Positions 55,065 to 63,321 of a stretch of 64,000 nt of DNA are shown in pieces. Numbering within the stretch: position 1 is the stretch's first letter; each line of letters starts with the position of its first letter. The translations under genes and the position numbers were made by a program. Under the pieces are notes generated by a model that worked only from the letters and a program-made list of their open reading frames with translations, was not told where the DNA came from and searched no databases. Where the stretch lies: assembly GCF_947504215.1 (NCBI RefSeq), contig NZ_CANNGO010000003.1:124001-188000 (forward strand), given 5' to 3'. The DNA is from an uncultured Ruegeria sp. (GTDB taxonomy: Bacteria; Pseudomonadota; Alphaproteobacteria; Rhodobacterales; Rhodobacteraceae).

Positions 55065-55858
55065 ACGATTGGGAAATCCACGCGGTCAAATACGCCGATC
55101 GCAATGCCCGAACCCGCGCGGACAGCTTCATCATCGACGACAACCACAACGCCCCCCATGCGATGGACTATTACATCTGGGTGCTGAGGCGCGGGGATCA
55201 GGTGCTGTTGGTCGACACGGGCTATGACGCGGATGAAGGTACTGCGCGCGGCCGCCCCATTGCACTGGATCCGCGCGAAGCGCTGCGCCCCTTGGGCATC
55301 ACGCCCGAGGCGGTCAGCCAGGTGATCGTTACACATCTTCACTATGATCATGCCGGGGGGCTGCATCTGTTCCCGAATGCCACGCTGCATATGCAAGCGG
55401 CCGAGATGACCTTTGCCACTGGGCCCTGTATGTGTGACGACCACCTGCGCGCGCCATTTACGGCCAATCATGTCTGTGAAGCCGTGCAGCGGCTTTATTC
55501 TGGCAAGGTGGTTTTCCACGAAGGGGACGCAGAGATCGCCGACGGTGTGACGGTGCATTGCATTGGCGGCCACTCGCGTGGGCTTCAATGTGTTCGGGTG
55601 CGCACCGGTGTTGGATGGATGGTTTTGGCCTCGGATGCTTCACACTATTACGAGAACTTCATGGCGCGCAAAGCCTTTCCCATCGTGGTCGATATGCAGG
55701 ACATGCTGGACGGTTTCGAAACGCTGGAGCGTCTCGCATCTCATCCCAAACTCATTATCCCCGGTCACGACCCCCTTGTACGAGAGGTGTTTCCGCTTGG
55801 TGCGGCCCCACATATCCACCGGCTGGACCCGGGCCCGCTAAAAGAGGTCGAGATATGA
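55061..55858 (+). CDS. MBL-fold hydrolase, lactonase-like
   Basis: This 265-residue metallo-beta-lactamase-fold enzyme has HLHYDH at residues 92-97 as its dinuclear zinc motif, plus the GGHSRG His, an Asp in ASDASHYY and the C-terminal PGHDP His. It resembles the N-acyl-homoserine-lactonase-like family, whose members also open sugar lactones. Embedded in the sugar-acid operon with ATGA overlaps on both sides, it may open a tetronolactone. That role is inference. Confidence 0.87.
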   Translation: MNDWEIHAVKYADRNARTRADSFIIDDNHNAPHAMDYYIWVLRRGDQVLLVDTGYDADEGTARGRPIALDPREALRPLGITPEAVSQVIVTHLHYDHAGGLHLFPNATLHMQAAEMTFATGPCMCDDHLRAPFTANHVCEAVQRLYSGKVVFHEGDAEIADGVTVHCIGGHSRGLQCVRVRTGVGWMVLASDASHYYENFMARKAFPIVVDMQDMLDGFETLERLASHPKLIIPGHDPLVREVFPLGAAPHIHRLDPGPLKEVEI

Positions 55859-57084
55859 AAATTGGTGTCATTGCCGATGATTTTACTGGGGCCTCCGACA
55901 TCGCCCTGACCTTGGCCGAGGCCGGGATGTGTGTGTGCCAGTTCATCGGCGTCCCCGAAAACGCCGCAGCCAAAGAGCTGGACGCCGGAGTCGTGGCGCT
56001 GAAGTCTCGTACTGCACCGACGGATGAGGCCATTCGCGACAGTCTTACAGCGTGTGACTGGCTACTGGCGCAAGGGGTTGAGCAGATCGTGTTCAAGGTC
56101 TGCTCAACCTTCGACAGCACACCCAAGGGCAATATCGGTCCGGTACTGGATGCCTTGTCCGATCGGCTTGGTGCCAAGGGCGTGATTGTCTGCCCGGCTT
56201 TCCCTGAAAACGGACGCAGTGTCTATCAAGGGCATTTGTTCGTGCAAGACAAGCTGTTGAACGAAAGTGGTATGCAGAACCACCCGTTGACCCCGATGCG
56301 AGACGCGGATTTGAAGCGTGTTCTGGCCGCACAATCCAGCAAAACTGTCAATCACATCGACGCTTTGACAGTCATGCGCGGTGCCTCGGCCATTCGCGCC
56401 ACTCTGCCGACGGATGGGTACGTCATCGCAGATGCGATCCGCGATGAAGATCTGTTTGAGATCGGCGAGGCAGCCAAAGGCGCGCGTTTGCTGTGTGGTG
56501 GATCGGGTATCGCTTTGGGATTACCAGCAAACTTCGATATCGCCCCGGCCAAACCCTCCTGGAGCGCGATAAAAGGCCCGGGAGTTGTTCTATCCGGTTC
56601 GTGCAGCCAAGCCACGCGGCAACAGGTTGAGGTCTACAAAGAACAGGCGCCACATCGCGAAATCACCGCGTCAGAAGTCGTGAACGGCACCATCAACGCG
56701 CAGGAGCTTGCTGCGTGGGCAATGGCGCAGCCCGTTCCCCCCTTGATCTATTCTTCTGCCGAACCGGGCGTGGTGAAGGCAGCCCAAGACACTTTCGGGG
56801 CGGATCGCACGGCGCTGGCGATTGAAAAACTCTTTGCAGATCTTTCTTCCGAACTGGTCGCGATGGGCGCGCGCAGAATTGTTGTGGCAGGAGGGGAAAC
56901 ATCGGGCACTGTGGTCAAAGGGCTCGCGGCACAGACACTGGAGGTTGGACCGCGCCTTACCGCCGGGGTGCCTGTGCTGCGCCTGATACAGGCCCGACCG
57001 ATTGCGCTCGCGTTGAAGTCCGGCAACTTTGGCCATCAGAACTTCTTTGCTGACGCGTTGGACAAAATGGAACAACCCACATGA
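55855..57084 (+). CDS. OtnK-like four-carbon acid sugar kinase
   Basis: This 409-residue kinase belongs to the four-carbon acid sugar kinase (DUF1537) family. The N-terminal VIADDFTGASDIALTLAEAG segment and the C-terminal VVAGGETSGTVVKGL segment mark its two domains. Characterised OtnK proteins phosphorylate 3-oxo-tetronate at C4; the DtnK relatives use D-threonate. OtnC follows with an ATGA overlap, which points to the 3-oxo-tetronate route. I chose ATG 55855 with four-base overlap; a longer frame lies inside the MBL gene. Confidence 0.92.
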   Translation: MKIGVIADDFTGASDIALTLAEAGMCVCQFIGVPENAAAKELDAGVVALKSRTAPTDEAIRDSLTACDWLLAQGVEQIVFKVCSTFDSTPKGNIGPVLDALSDRLGAKGVIVCPAFPENGRSVYQGHLFVQDKLLNESGMQNHPLTPMRDADLKRVLAAQSSKTVNHIDALTVMRGASAIRATLPTDGYVIADAIRDEDLFEIGEAAKGARLLCGGSGIALGLPANFDIAPAKPSWSAIKGPGVVLSGSCSQATRQQVEVYKEQAPHREITASEVVNGTINAQELAAWAMAQPVPPLIYSSAEPGVVKAAQDTFGADRTALAIEKLFADLSSELVAMGARRIVVAGGETSGTVVKGLAAQTLEVGPRLTAGVPVLRLIQARPIALALKSGNFGHQNFFADALDKMEQPT

Positions 57085-57719
57085 GCGAAGAAGCCAAACT
57101 GCGCGAAGAGATTTGTATTCTGGCGAAATCCATGTTTGACCGAGGGCTTACCTGCGGCACCTCCGGCAATATCTCAGCCAGGCTGTCCGATGGCACATTG
57201 CTGATAACACCAACAGGCAGTTCAATAGGGTTTCTGGACCCTGCTCGCATCAGCCATCTGGATGCAAACCTTCAATTGTTGGGCGGTGATCGACCGACCA
57301 AAGAAATCCCCTTACACACAGCATTTTATGACACCCGCAACGGGACCGGCGCGGTTGTACACCTACACTCAACCCATTCGGTCGCGCTGTCGATGCTGCC
57401 TGAAACCGATCCAGACAACGTGCTGCCACCACTCACGCCGTATTCAGTCATGAGATTAGGCAAGGTTAAGTTACTGCCATTCTTTTTGCCCGGAGATGCT
57501 GCGATGGGTGACGCGGTAAGAAGCCTAGCAGGTCAACGCACGGCAGTGTTGTTGGCCAACCACGGACCGGTTGTTGCTGGAAAAGATATCTGGGCCGCGG
57601 CGTTCGCAATGGAAGAACTAGAGGAAACGGCAAAACTAACTCTGCTTACGCGGGGATTAAAGCCTGGTGCCCTCACAACAGAGGAAGTGCGCGCCGTAGA
57701 AAAACTGAGTCAGCCCTAG
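57081..57719 (+). CDS. OtnC-like 3-oxo-tetronate-4-phosphate decarboxylase
   Basis: This 212-residue enzyme is a class II aldolase-family protein. TCGTSGNISAR and ITPTGSS bind the phosphorylated substrate, HLHSTHS carries two metal-binding histidines and LLANHGPVV another. OtnC-type members decarboxylate 3-oxo-tetronate 4-phosphate to dihydroxyacetone phosphate. It ends the plus-strand operon. Other class II aldolases, such as L-fuculose-phosphate aldolase, look similar; the OtnK neighbour favours OtnC. Confidence 0.92.
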   Translation: MSEEAKLREEICILAKSMFDRGLTCGTSGNISARLSDGTLLITPTGSSIGFLDPARISHLDANLQLLGGDRPTKEIPLHTAFYDTRNGTGAVVHLHSTHSVALSMLPETDPDNVLPPLTPYSVMRLGKVKLLPFFLPGDAAMGDAVRSLAGQRTAVLLANHGPVVAGKDIWAAAFAMEELEETAKLTLLTRGLKPGALTTEEVRAVEKLSQP

Positions 57720-58038
57720 TCCACAAACACCGGTCAATAGCCCAGCGAATCCCTGGTTCGATGAGCCGCGCCGCAGCACTAAGGATAGGTATCAGACGTC
57801 CGTTATAGGCCGGTCTCAGCTGGCCGCACTTTTAATGCAACCTCAGTGAGCCCACCCTGAGCAAGGCACCTTTAGGCGACTTCCTCCCGCCACCCAAGCC
57901 GCTACAAATGATGTTTCCGCCCAGTCGAGCCCAACCTCGCCGAGTGGCAGCGCTCGCACAATATCTCCACCGGAAAATGGGTGCGGGCTGATCCAATCGG
58001 GAACAGGTAGCTGTGACTTGTTCCAAGGGGGCAATTCT
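57720..58038. other. Intergenic stretch, no supported gene
   Basis: These 319 bases lie between the otnC-like gene and a convergent membrane-protein gene. Frames on the minus strand show no motif I recognise. Confidence 0.5.
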
Positions 58039-58551
58039 TCAGTTCTCAGTTTCAAGATCACTCAACGACCCGCCGCCCCGTTGGAAGTCGCGCCAGACCC
58101 ATACCATTCGATCCACAAACCACATTTTGCCGCCTGAGATCATAACGATGCCAAGGCATGTGAACCCGATGTCGAATTTCCACAGCCCATATGCGAAGGG
58201 TACGAGACCCAAACCGCTTCCTACTGCCAGTGCCTTGGCGACTCTCCTGTGATGCGCTGCGACCTTGTTGAGGTGCCGCAGACACACGCGCTCACCCAAC
58301 ACGCCTTGCGCTGACCAGCTTTCGAAGCTTTTGGGTTGCGGAAACACGCGTGGATTCAACCAGATCCAAACAATAACGATAGCTATGGCCACCCACGCCC
58401 AGCCGCCTACCCAAGCGCGGCTCCAGATTGCCACAGCCAAAAGCGGAAGTGGCGTCAACACACGGGTCCAGACTGACCATGGATTGGCATGTCGAAGCCA
58501 GACCTCATCTTTCATCCCCATGAAACGCTCGGAAAACCGAACTACATCCAT
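58039..58551 (-). CDS. DUF6653-like integral membrane protein
   Basis: This 170-residue protein has two or three membrane segments (LTPLPLLAVAIWSRAWVGGWAWVAIAIVIVW and AVGSGLGLVPFAYGLWKFDIGFTCLGIVM). The KDEVWLRHANPWSVWTR start and VCLRHLNKVAAHHRRVAK segment resemble the DUF6653 family. Its function is unknown. I chose ATG 58551 with GGAG eight bases upstream. Confidence 0.78.
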   Translation of the reverse strand: MDVVRFSERFMGMKDEVWLRHANPWSVWTRVLTPLPLLAVAIWSRAWVGGWAWVAIAIVIVWIWLNPRVFPQPKSFESWSAQGVLGERVCLRHLNKVAAHHRRVAKALAVGSGLGLVPFAYGLWKFDIGFTCLGIVMISGGKMWFVDRMVWVWRDFQRGGGSLSDLETEN

Positions 58552-58623
58552 GCGCTCAACTCCGAAAACCAACACGCGTGTCGGTGTGTTCATATACGCG
58601 AAACTTATCTCGAACTATTCTCG

Positions 58624-59262
58624 CTACGCCAGTTTCTTAAGAGCGATAACGGCATCTTTGACCTGGGCGGTTTGACCCTCTGGCCCTCGCGCTTCCCGCT
58701 CAACGGATCCCACAAAGACTTCGCGCCAGTTTTTATCATCAAGGTCTAGTTCAGTAAGTCTTGCGGGGCCATCCGGCCGCTCAACGCTGGGATCGCCCCA
58801 TGCCCAAGGTGCGAGGATCTGATGGGTTGCGATCAGCAGGAGCCCGGATAGGCGCACAGCTTTTGCGGCGCGATGGAAAAGCTCCGCTCTTGGGAGCTGC
58901 AAGGGCGTTTCCAGGAACATCGCTGAGATCAGATCGAACTGCCCATCCGGGAACGTCTCGGCTAGGTCGTGTTGCTCAAAACGAACTTGATTGGAAACAC
59001 CGTGTCTCTCAGCGTTTTCAGCCGCGATACGCAAGACCGAAGGCGGCACATCAACGCCAACGACAGTCCATCCGTTTTTCGCAAGCCAGACAGCGTCGTC
59101 ACCCTTGGCGCATCCAAGATCAAGCGCGTTTCCTGGCTCCCTTTCTGCGGCGAACTTCTCTAGAATGACCGATGGAATGCCGGACGTCTTTGAGCTCGCG
59201 TTGTGGTAGATGCCTTCCCAGAATTCAGTTGCGGTTTGTGAGCCTGGATCAAGGTCTCGCAT
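58624..59262 (-). CDS. Class I SAM-dependent methyltransferase, TehB-like
   Basis: This 212-residue methyltransferase has the motif I segment ALDLGCAKGDDAVWLAKNGW and motif II in VVGVDVPPSVLRIAAENA. It lacks a recognisable substrate signature. AAGGAG sits eight bases upstream of ATG 59262; the start lies just inside the MFS gene end, so the two are probably co-transcribed. The MFS pump and Rrf2 neighbour suggest a role in detoxifying a small compound, which is inference. Confidence 0.85.
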   Translation of the reverse strand: MRDLDPGSQTATEFWEGIYHNASSKTSGIPSVILEKFAAEREPGNALDLGCAKGDDAVWLAKNGWTVVGVDVPPSVLRIAAENAERHGVSNQVRFEQHDLAETFPDGQFDLISAMFLETPLQLPRAELFHRAAKAVRLSGLLLIATHQILAPWAWGDPSVERPDGPARLTELDLDDKNWREVFVGSVEREARGPEGQTAQVKDAVIALKKLA

Positions 59263-60685
59263 ACGATTTCTCCTTGTGGTGAAGTGCGCCGATGACAACG
59301 CTCAAGGCGGCGTAGATTGCGACTGGAAGCCAGAGTGCCGCCCTCAGTGCTTCGATGAATTCTGCGGGAGTGGGATCGTCGCCAAGCACGGTGAAGAACA
59401 CCTGAGACACAAGCGCAATCCCAAGCGCGATCCCGATCTGCTGGAAGGCTTGCAACGCACCGGAACCCGCGCCCGCATCTGTCACTGGCACCTCGTTGAG
59501 AACGAGTTGATACATGGCCACGGCCGCGGACCCCATACCTGCGCCGACGAATACAAGTGGTAACCATACGACATGAACAGGTACGTCATCATTCATGAGA
59601 AGCTTTAGACCAAGCATTCCAATCAGCAGTGAGACCATGCCCAGCGATGCCCGCAGTGCGACGTGCCTGCCCCCCACCCGGCTGGTCAGGATAGAAGCCA
59701 ACATGATGCTCAACGGATGCGCCGCCAGTGCGATCCCTGCTTGTGCGGGTGACAGTCCAAGCCCGGATTGCAGAACCATGGCCAATACAACAATCGGGCC
59801 AGCGATCCCGGCAAACATGAGTGTCACCAAACCAATGCGGGACAAGAAACGCGCATTCTCAAGCAGACTCAGAGGCAGCAGCTGAGGCCTTCCCTTTTTG
59901 GCGAGGCGTTGCTGATGATGCCAGAACTTGGCCATCAAAAGAAAAGAAAGAAGGAAGACCGCTGCTAGCCAGCTTGGCCATCCCAATGCATGACCCTCAA
60001 TCATCGGGTAAAGAAGTGCAACTGACGCGCCAGCAAATAGGAACGCTCCCGACCAATCGACGGTCTGAGTTTTGGCTGCACGAGCACCCGGCAAGAAGGC
60101 CGCCGCCCCCGCAAGAGCAGCGACACCAATGGGAATGTTAATCAGAAAGATCATGCGCCATGCAAGGTCGAAAAGGTTTGCCGAAATCAGGAAGCCTCCC
60201 ACTAGCGGTCCAGCCATTGCCCCAAGCGCCGTGATCATCCCGAAGAGACCAATCGCCTTCGCCTTCTCGTTTTCGGGGAAGCTTTCGTGAAGAATGGCCA
60301 AGACTTGGGGCATCATCATCGAGGCGGCCAGACCCTGGGCCATCCTGGATACAACGAGTGCCTCGATTGTTGGCGCCACACCGCATGCAATCGACGCGAG
60401 CGTGAACCCGCCCAAGCCAACAAGAAACAAATGCCGTCTGCCAAGTGCATCACCGAAGCGGCCAAATGGTAGCAGCCCCGCTGCGAATGTGAGCGCATAG
60501 ATCACCAGCACCCATTGCAACGCACTGTGTGAGGCGGACAGATCATCCTGGATCGACGGAAGGGCCAGGTTCACAATGGTGGTATCCAGCATGTTGATGA
60601 ACGCGGCCGTGAATAGGAATGCAGCGCCAAGCCAATGCTTCTTACCGGGCAAAGCTTGCGACGGTTGGGTCTGCGCAATTGACAT
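59249..60685 (-). CDS. DHA2/EmrB-type MFS efflux transporter
   Basis: This 478-residue transporter has about 14 membrane segments and the DHA2 signature LDTTIVNLALPSI near residue 30. It also carries LLPFGRFGDALGRR (motif A) and FGMITALGAMAGPLVGGFL (motif C). It probably exports a drug-like or metabolic compound with protons. GGAG lies seven bases upstream of ATG 60685. It is divergent from the Rrf2 gene. Confidence 0.92.
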   Translation of the reverse strand: MSIAQTQPSQALPGKKHWLGAAFLFTAAFINMLDTTIVNLALPSIQDDLSASHSALQWVLVIYALTFAAGLLPFGRFGDALGRRHLFLVGLGGFTLASIACGVAPTIEALVVSRMAQGLAASMMMPQVLAILHESFPENEKAKAIGLFGMITALGAMAGPLVGGFLISANLFDLAWRMIFLINIPIGVAALAGAAAFLPGARAAKTQTVDWSGAFLFAGASVALLYPMIEGHALGWPSWLAAVFLLSFLLMAKFWHHQQRLAKKGRPQLLPLSLLENARFLSRIGLVTLMFAGIAGPIVVLAMVLQSGLGLSPAQAGIALAAHPLSIMLASILTSRVGGRHVALRASLGMVSLLIGMLGLKLLMNDDVPVHVVWLPLVFVGAGMGSAAVAMYQLVLNEVPVTDAGAGSGALQAFQQIGIALGIALVSQVFFTVLGDDPTPAEFIEALRAALWLPVAIYAALSVVIGALHHKEKSYARP

Positions 60686-60722
60686 GAAAGTCTCCACATC
60701 CGGTACCGAGTCAACGTAACGG

Positions 60723-60735
60723 TACTTAATAAGTA
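60723..60735. promoter_or_regulatory. TACTTA-A-TAAGTA palindrome in the MFS/Rrf2 intergenic region
   Basis: A 13-base palindrome with one central base lies 38 bases upstream of the MFS start. A related GTTACTT-GTAATG sequence follows about 35 bases later toward rrf2, so two related sites may exist. Confidence 0.5.
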
Positions 60736-60820
60736 ACATGACTTTCGTTGTCAATATCACGTTACTTGTAATGTCACAATATTTGCTTTAGTGTTTCAAT
60801 TCATAGAGTTGGAGAGCAAG

Positions 60821-61279
60821 ATGCGGACTGACAACAGGCTATCAAGGATACTGCACGTCCTGATGCACCTTGGAGAAAGTGATGAGCCGATCACGTCTGA
60901 CATGATCGGCCAAATGCTCGGAACCAATCCGTCTCTCGTTCGGCGCACAATGGGAGGATTGCGCGAAGCGGGAATTGTCGGATCGACCAAAGGGCATCGC
61001 GGGGGCTGGCTTCTGGAAAAGCCGCTTACAGAGGTTTCTTTGACGGAGGTCTACGCGGCTCTTGGGGAGCCTAAACTCTTCGCAATGGGAACCTCTGATG
61101 ACACGCCCACCTGCTTGCTGGAACAAGCTGCAAACGCCGCTACTCAAAACGCGCTTGAAGCGGCACGAATGACTTTTCTAAAATCGCTCTCCAGCCAGAA
61201 AGTCTCCGACCTGATTGACGAAAAACGTGAGGAAATCGCTGCCTTTCAAAAGAGGCGAGAGAAAGCTCAATCCGACTAG
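60821..61279 (+). CDS. Rrf2-family transcriptional regulator with one cysteine
   Basis: This 152-residue regulator has the Rrf2 winged helix (LSRILHVLMHLGESDEPITSDMIGQMLGTNPSLVRRTM and GHRGGWLL). Only Cys98 is present, so it lacks the three-cysteine cluster site of IscR-like members. It may sense through a single thiol, as in YwnA/HypR-type proteins. GGAGAG precedes ATG 60821. It is divergent from the MFS/methyltransferase pair. Confidence 0.9.
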   Translation: MRTDNRLSRILHVLMHLGESDEPITSDMIGQMLGTNPSLVRRTMGGLREAGIVGSTKGHRGGWLLEKPLTEVSLTEVYAALGEPKLFAMGTSDDTPTCLLEQAANAATQNALEAARMTFLKSLSSQKVSDLIDEKREEIAAFQKRREKAQSD

Positions 61280-61291
61280 CAGAACTGGCGC

Positions 61292-62188
61292 TCAGAGCGC
61301 CGCTTTCTCGAATATTCCGACCACCCAATCCAGAAAGACTCGTACACGAGGTGAAAGCTGTCTGTTCTGAGGATAATATGCGGCCAGAGCAATTGGCGGT
61401 GGCGGCGCCTTTGGCAAGACTTCGACAAGTTGCCCAGCATCAAGGTCTGTGAGAAATCGGTACTTGGGCGCCTGGGCGATACCAAACCCTTCTCTGGCCA
61501 AGTGGTGTACAGTGTCGGCGTCATTGGCTGTCACGATTGTCGGCAATGTGACCTCTTCCAATTTTTCGCCAACTCTAAATTCCAATGGCATCGCCGCTCC
61601 GGTACGCGAGGACAGAAATCCTATCATCCGATGGTCATGCAGATCTTGAACGGATTTTGGAGTTCCGAAACTGGCAAGATAACTGGGGCTGGCACAGGTG
61701 ATTTCTGGGATATCGGCGAGGTGCCGCGTGATCATGCTGCTGTCGTCAGGGGCGCCGGCCCGGACGACGCAGTCGACACCTTCACTTACGAGATCTACCA
61801 GTCGCTCTGTTTGTCCAAGTTGCAGTGTGATCTTGGGGTATTTGCTCAAAAACGCAGAGAGGTGCGGTAGTATATATGTTCGCGTTAAGGTGCCGGGCGC
61901 ATCAATACGCAAAAGGCCCGAAGGCTCGCGCCCACGTAAAGCACCCTCTGCTTCTTCCAGATCAGCCAGGATTGACACGCATCTATGATAGTAGGCCTGT
62001 CCATCGGGTGTGGGCGCAATATGGCGCGTTGTGCGTTCCAGCAACCGGCTGCCCAAATCGCGCTCCAGCCTTTGAATGGCTTCGCTCGCGGTTGATCGGG
62101 GAATGCTCAGATCGGCCGCGGCCTTTGTAAAGCTGCCGCGTTCGAAAACACGAACAAACAAGCGCATCGTTTCAAGTCGGTCAATCAT
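61292..62188 (-). CDS. LysR-family regulator
   Basis: This 298-residue LysR protein has the winged helix LETMRLFVRVFERGSFTKAAADLSIPRSTASEAIQRLE and a ligand domain from about residue 85 (GLLRIDAPGTLTRTYILPHLSAFL). It is divergent from the SDR and tautomerase genes and likely controls them. Confidence 0.92.
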   Translation of the reverse strand: MIDRLETMRLFVRVFERGSFTKAAADLSIPRSTASEAIQRLERDLGSRLLERTTRHIAPTPDGQAYYHRCVSILADLEEAEGALRGREPSGLLRIDAPGTLTRTYILPHLSAFLSKYPKITLQLGQTERLVDLVSEGVDCVVRAGAPDDSSMITRHLADIPEITCASPSYLASFGTPKSVQDLHDHRMIGFLSSRTGAAMPLEFRVGEKLEEVTLPTIVTANDADTVHHLAREGFGIAQAPKYRFLTDLDAGQLVEVLPKAPPPPIALAAYYPQNRQLSPRVRVFLDWVVGIFEKAAL

Positions 62189-62190
62189 TG

Positions 62191-62205
62191 TTCGTATTTA
62201 TCGAA
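62191..62205. promoter_or_regulatory. LysR-type T-N11-A box
   Basis: TTCGTATTTATCGAA contains TCG-N7-CGA, a T-N11-A LysR box, three bases upstream of the LysR start and about 77 bases from the SDR start. Confidence 0.5.
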
Positions 62206-62281
62206 TTAATACTCCAACTTCTACAGCATTATCTGGCGAAAACTCCCGTCTATCTTTTGTGGCAACACAAAGGAGATCAAC

Positions 62282-63019
62282 ATGACTGAACCTCAGAAAG
62301 CCGCAATTGTTACAGGCGCCAGCAAAGGAATTGGCGCTGCTATCGCTCTTCGCCTCGCTCACGACGGGCATGCAGTCCTTGCCAACTACGCGAGCGATGA
62401 AGCTGGCGCAAATCAGGTCATCAACACGATCAGAAGTACCGGCGGTCACGCCATCGCAGTCAAGGGCGACATTGCAGAACCGTCCTCTATGGCACGACTG
62501 TTCGACGTCGCAGAGGAAGAATTCGGCCGGATCGATACTCTCGTGAACAATGCTGGTGTCATGCATTGCACATCCGTCAGCGAGGCGACCGATGAAGACT
62601 TCGAAACCGAATGCGCCGTCAATATTGGCGGTGTCTTTCGTGCTATGCGCGAGGCAGCAAACCGACTGACCGAGGGCGGCGCAGTTATCAGTATGTCTTC
62701 CAGCGTCGTCGGCCTCTATCAGCCAACCTACGGAATTTACGCTGCGACCAAAGCCGCGGTGGAAGCAATGACCCACGTTCTGGCCAAGGAGCTCGGCCCG
62801 CGAGGGATCACCGTAAATTCTGTCGCACCGGGACCAGTTGGAACTGACCTGTTCATGGTCGGCAAGCCAGACGCGATGATCGAAAGCATCACAAAGGCCA
62901 ACCCATTTGGGCGCCTTGGAACACCGGAAGACATTGCCGCCGCTGTATCCTTCCTGGCCGGACCCGATGGTCGTTGGATCAGCGGCCAAACCCTTCGCGC
63001 CAATGGCGGTGTGATCTGA
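62282..63019 (+). CDS. Short-chain dehydrogenase/reductase (SDR)
   Basis: This 245-residue classical SDR has the cofactor motif TGASKGIG, NNAG in the middle, the catalytic Ser in SMSSSVVG and Tyr/Lys in YGIYAATK (about residues 155-159). Segment PGPVGTDLF follows. Substrate unknown; the neighbouring tautomerase suggests a carbonyl or enol compound. Confidence 0.93.
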   Translation: MTEPQKAAIVTGASKGIGAAIALRLAHDGHAVLANYASDEAGANQVINTIRSTGGHAIAVKGDIAEPSSMARLFDVAEEEFGRIDTLVNNAGVMHCTSVSEATDEDFETECAVNIGGVFRAMREAANRLTEGGAVISMSSSVVGLYQPTYGIYAATKAAVEAMTHVLAKELGPRGITVNSVAPGPVGTDLFMVGKPDAMIESITKANPFGRLGTPEDIAAAVSFLAGPDGRWISGQTLRANGGVI

Positions 63020-63043
63020 CCCCCCATTGAAAGGAAAACAACA

Positions 63044-63256
63044 ATGCCATTCGCAAACTACAAACTTCCGCAGGGCTCACTGACTACGGCACAGAAGGAG
63101 GATCTGGTTCATAAAACGACCGACCTGATGGTTGGCTTCTTTGGAGAAGTCGTCCGCCCGACGACAATGGTTCTTATCGATGAGGTCAAGGATGGTGGAT
63201 ACGGACGCGCAGACGAGGTGTTTGTGATATCAGAAGAGTATCGCGCCAAGGAATAG
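63044..63256 (+). CDS. 4-oxalocrotonate tautomerase-family protein
   Basis: This 70-residue protein has an N-terminal MPFA with Pro2 expected to be Pro1 after methionine removal, the catalytic base of the tautomerase superfamily. The KTTDLMVGFFGE and VLIDEV segments fit the fold. It is co-transcribed with the SDR gene 24 bases upstream. Confidence 0.87.
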   Translation: MPFANYKLPQGSLTTAQKEDLVHKTTDLMVGFFGEVVRPTTMVLIDEVKDGGYGRADEVFVISEEYRAKE

Positions 63257-63321
63257 GCTATTTTGGATCGTGGGCGGTGGCATATACCACCGCCCATTCA
63301 CGTTGCCGATATAGGCGAGTG

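Noticed and set aside
57832..58061. Minus-strand frames next to the otnC-like gene
   Set aside because: Two overlapping frames with low-quality content; no motif or ribosome site.
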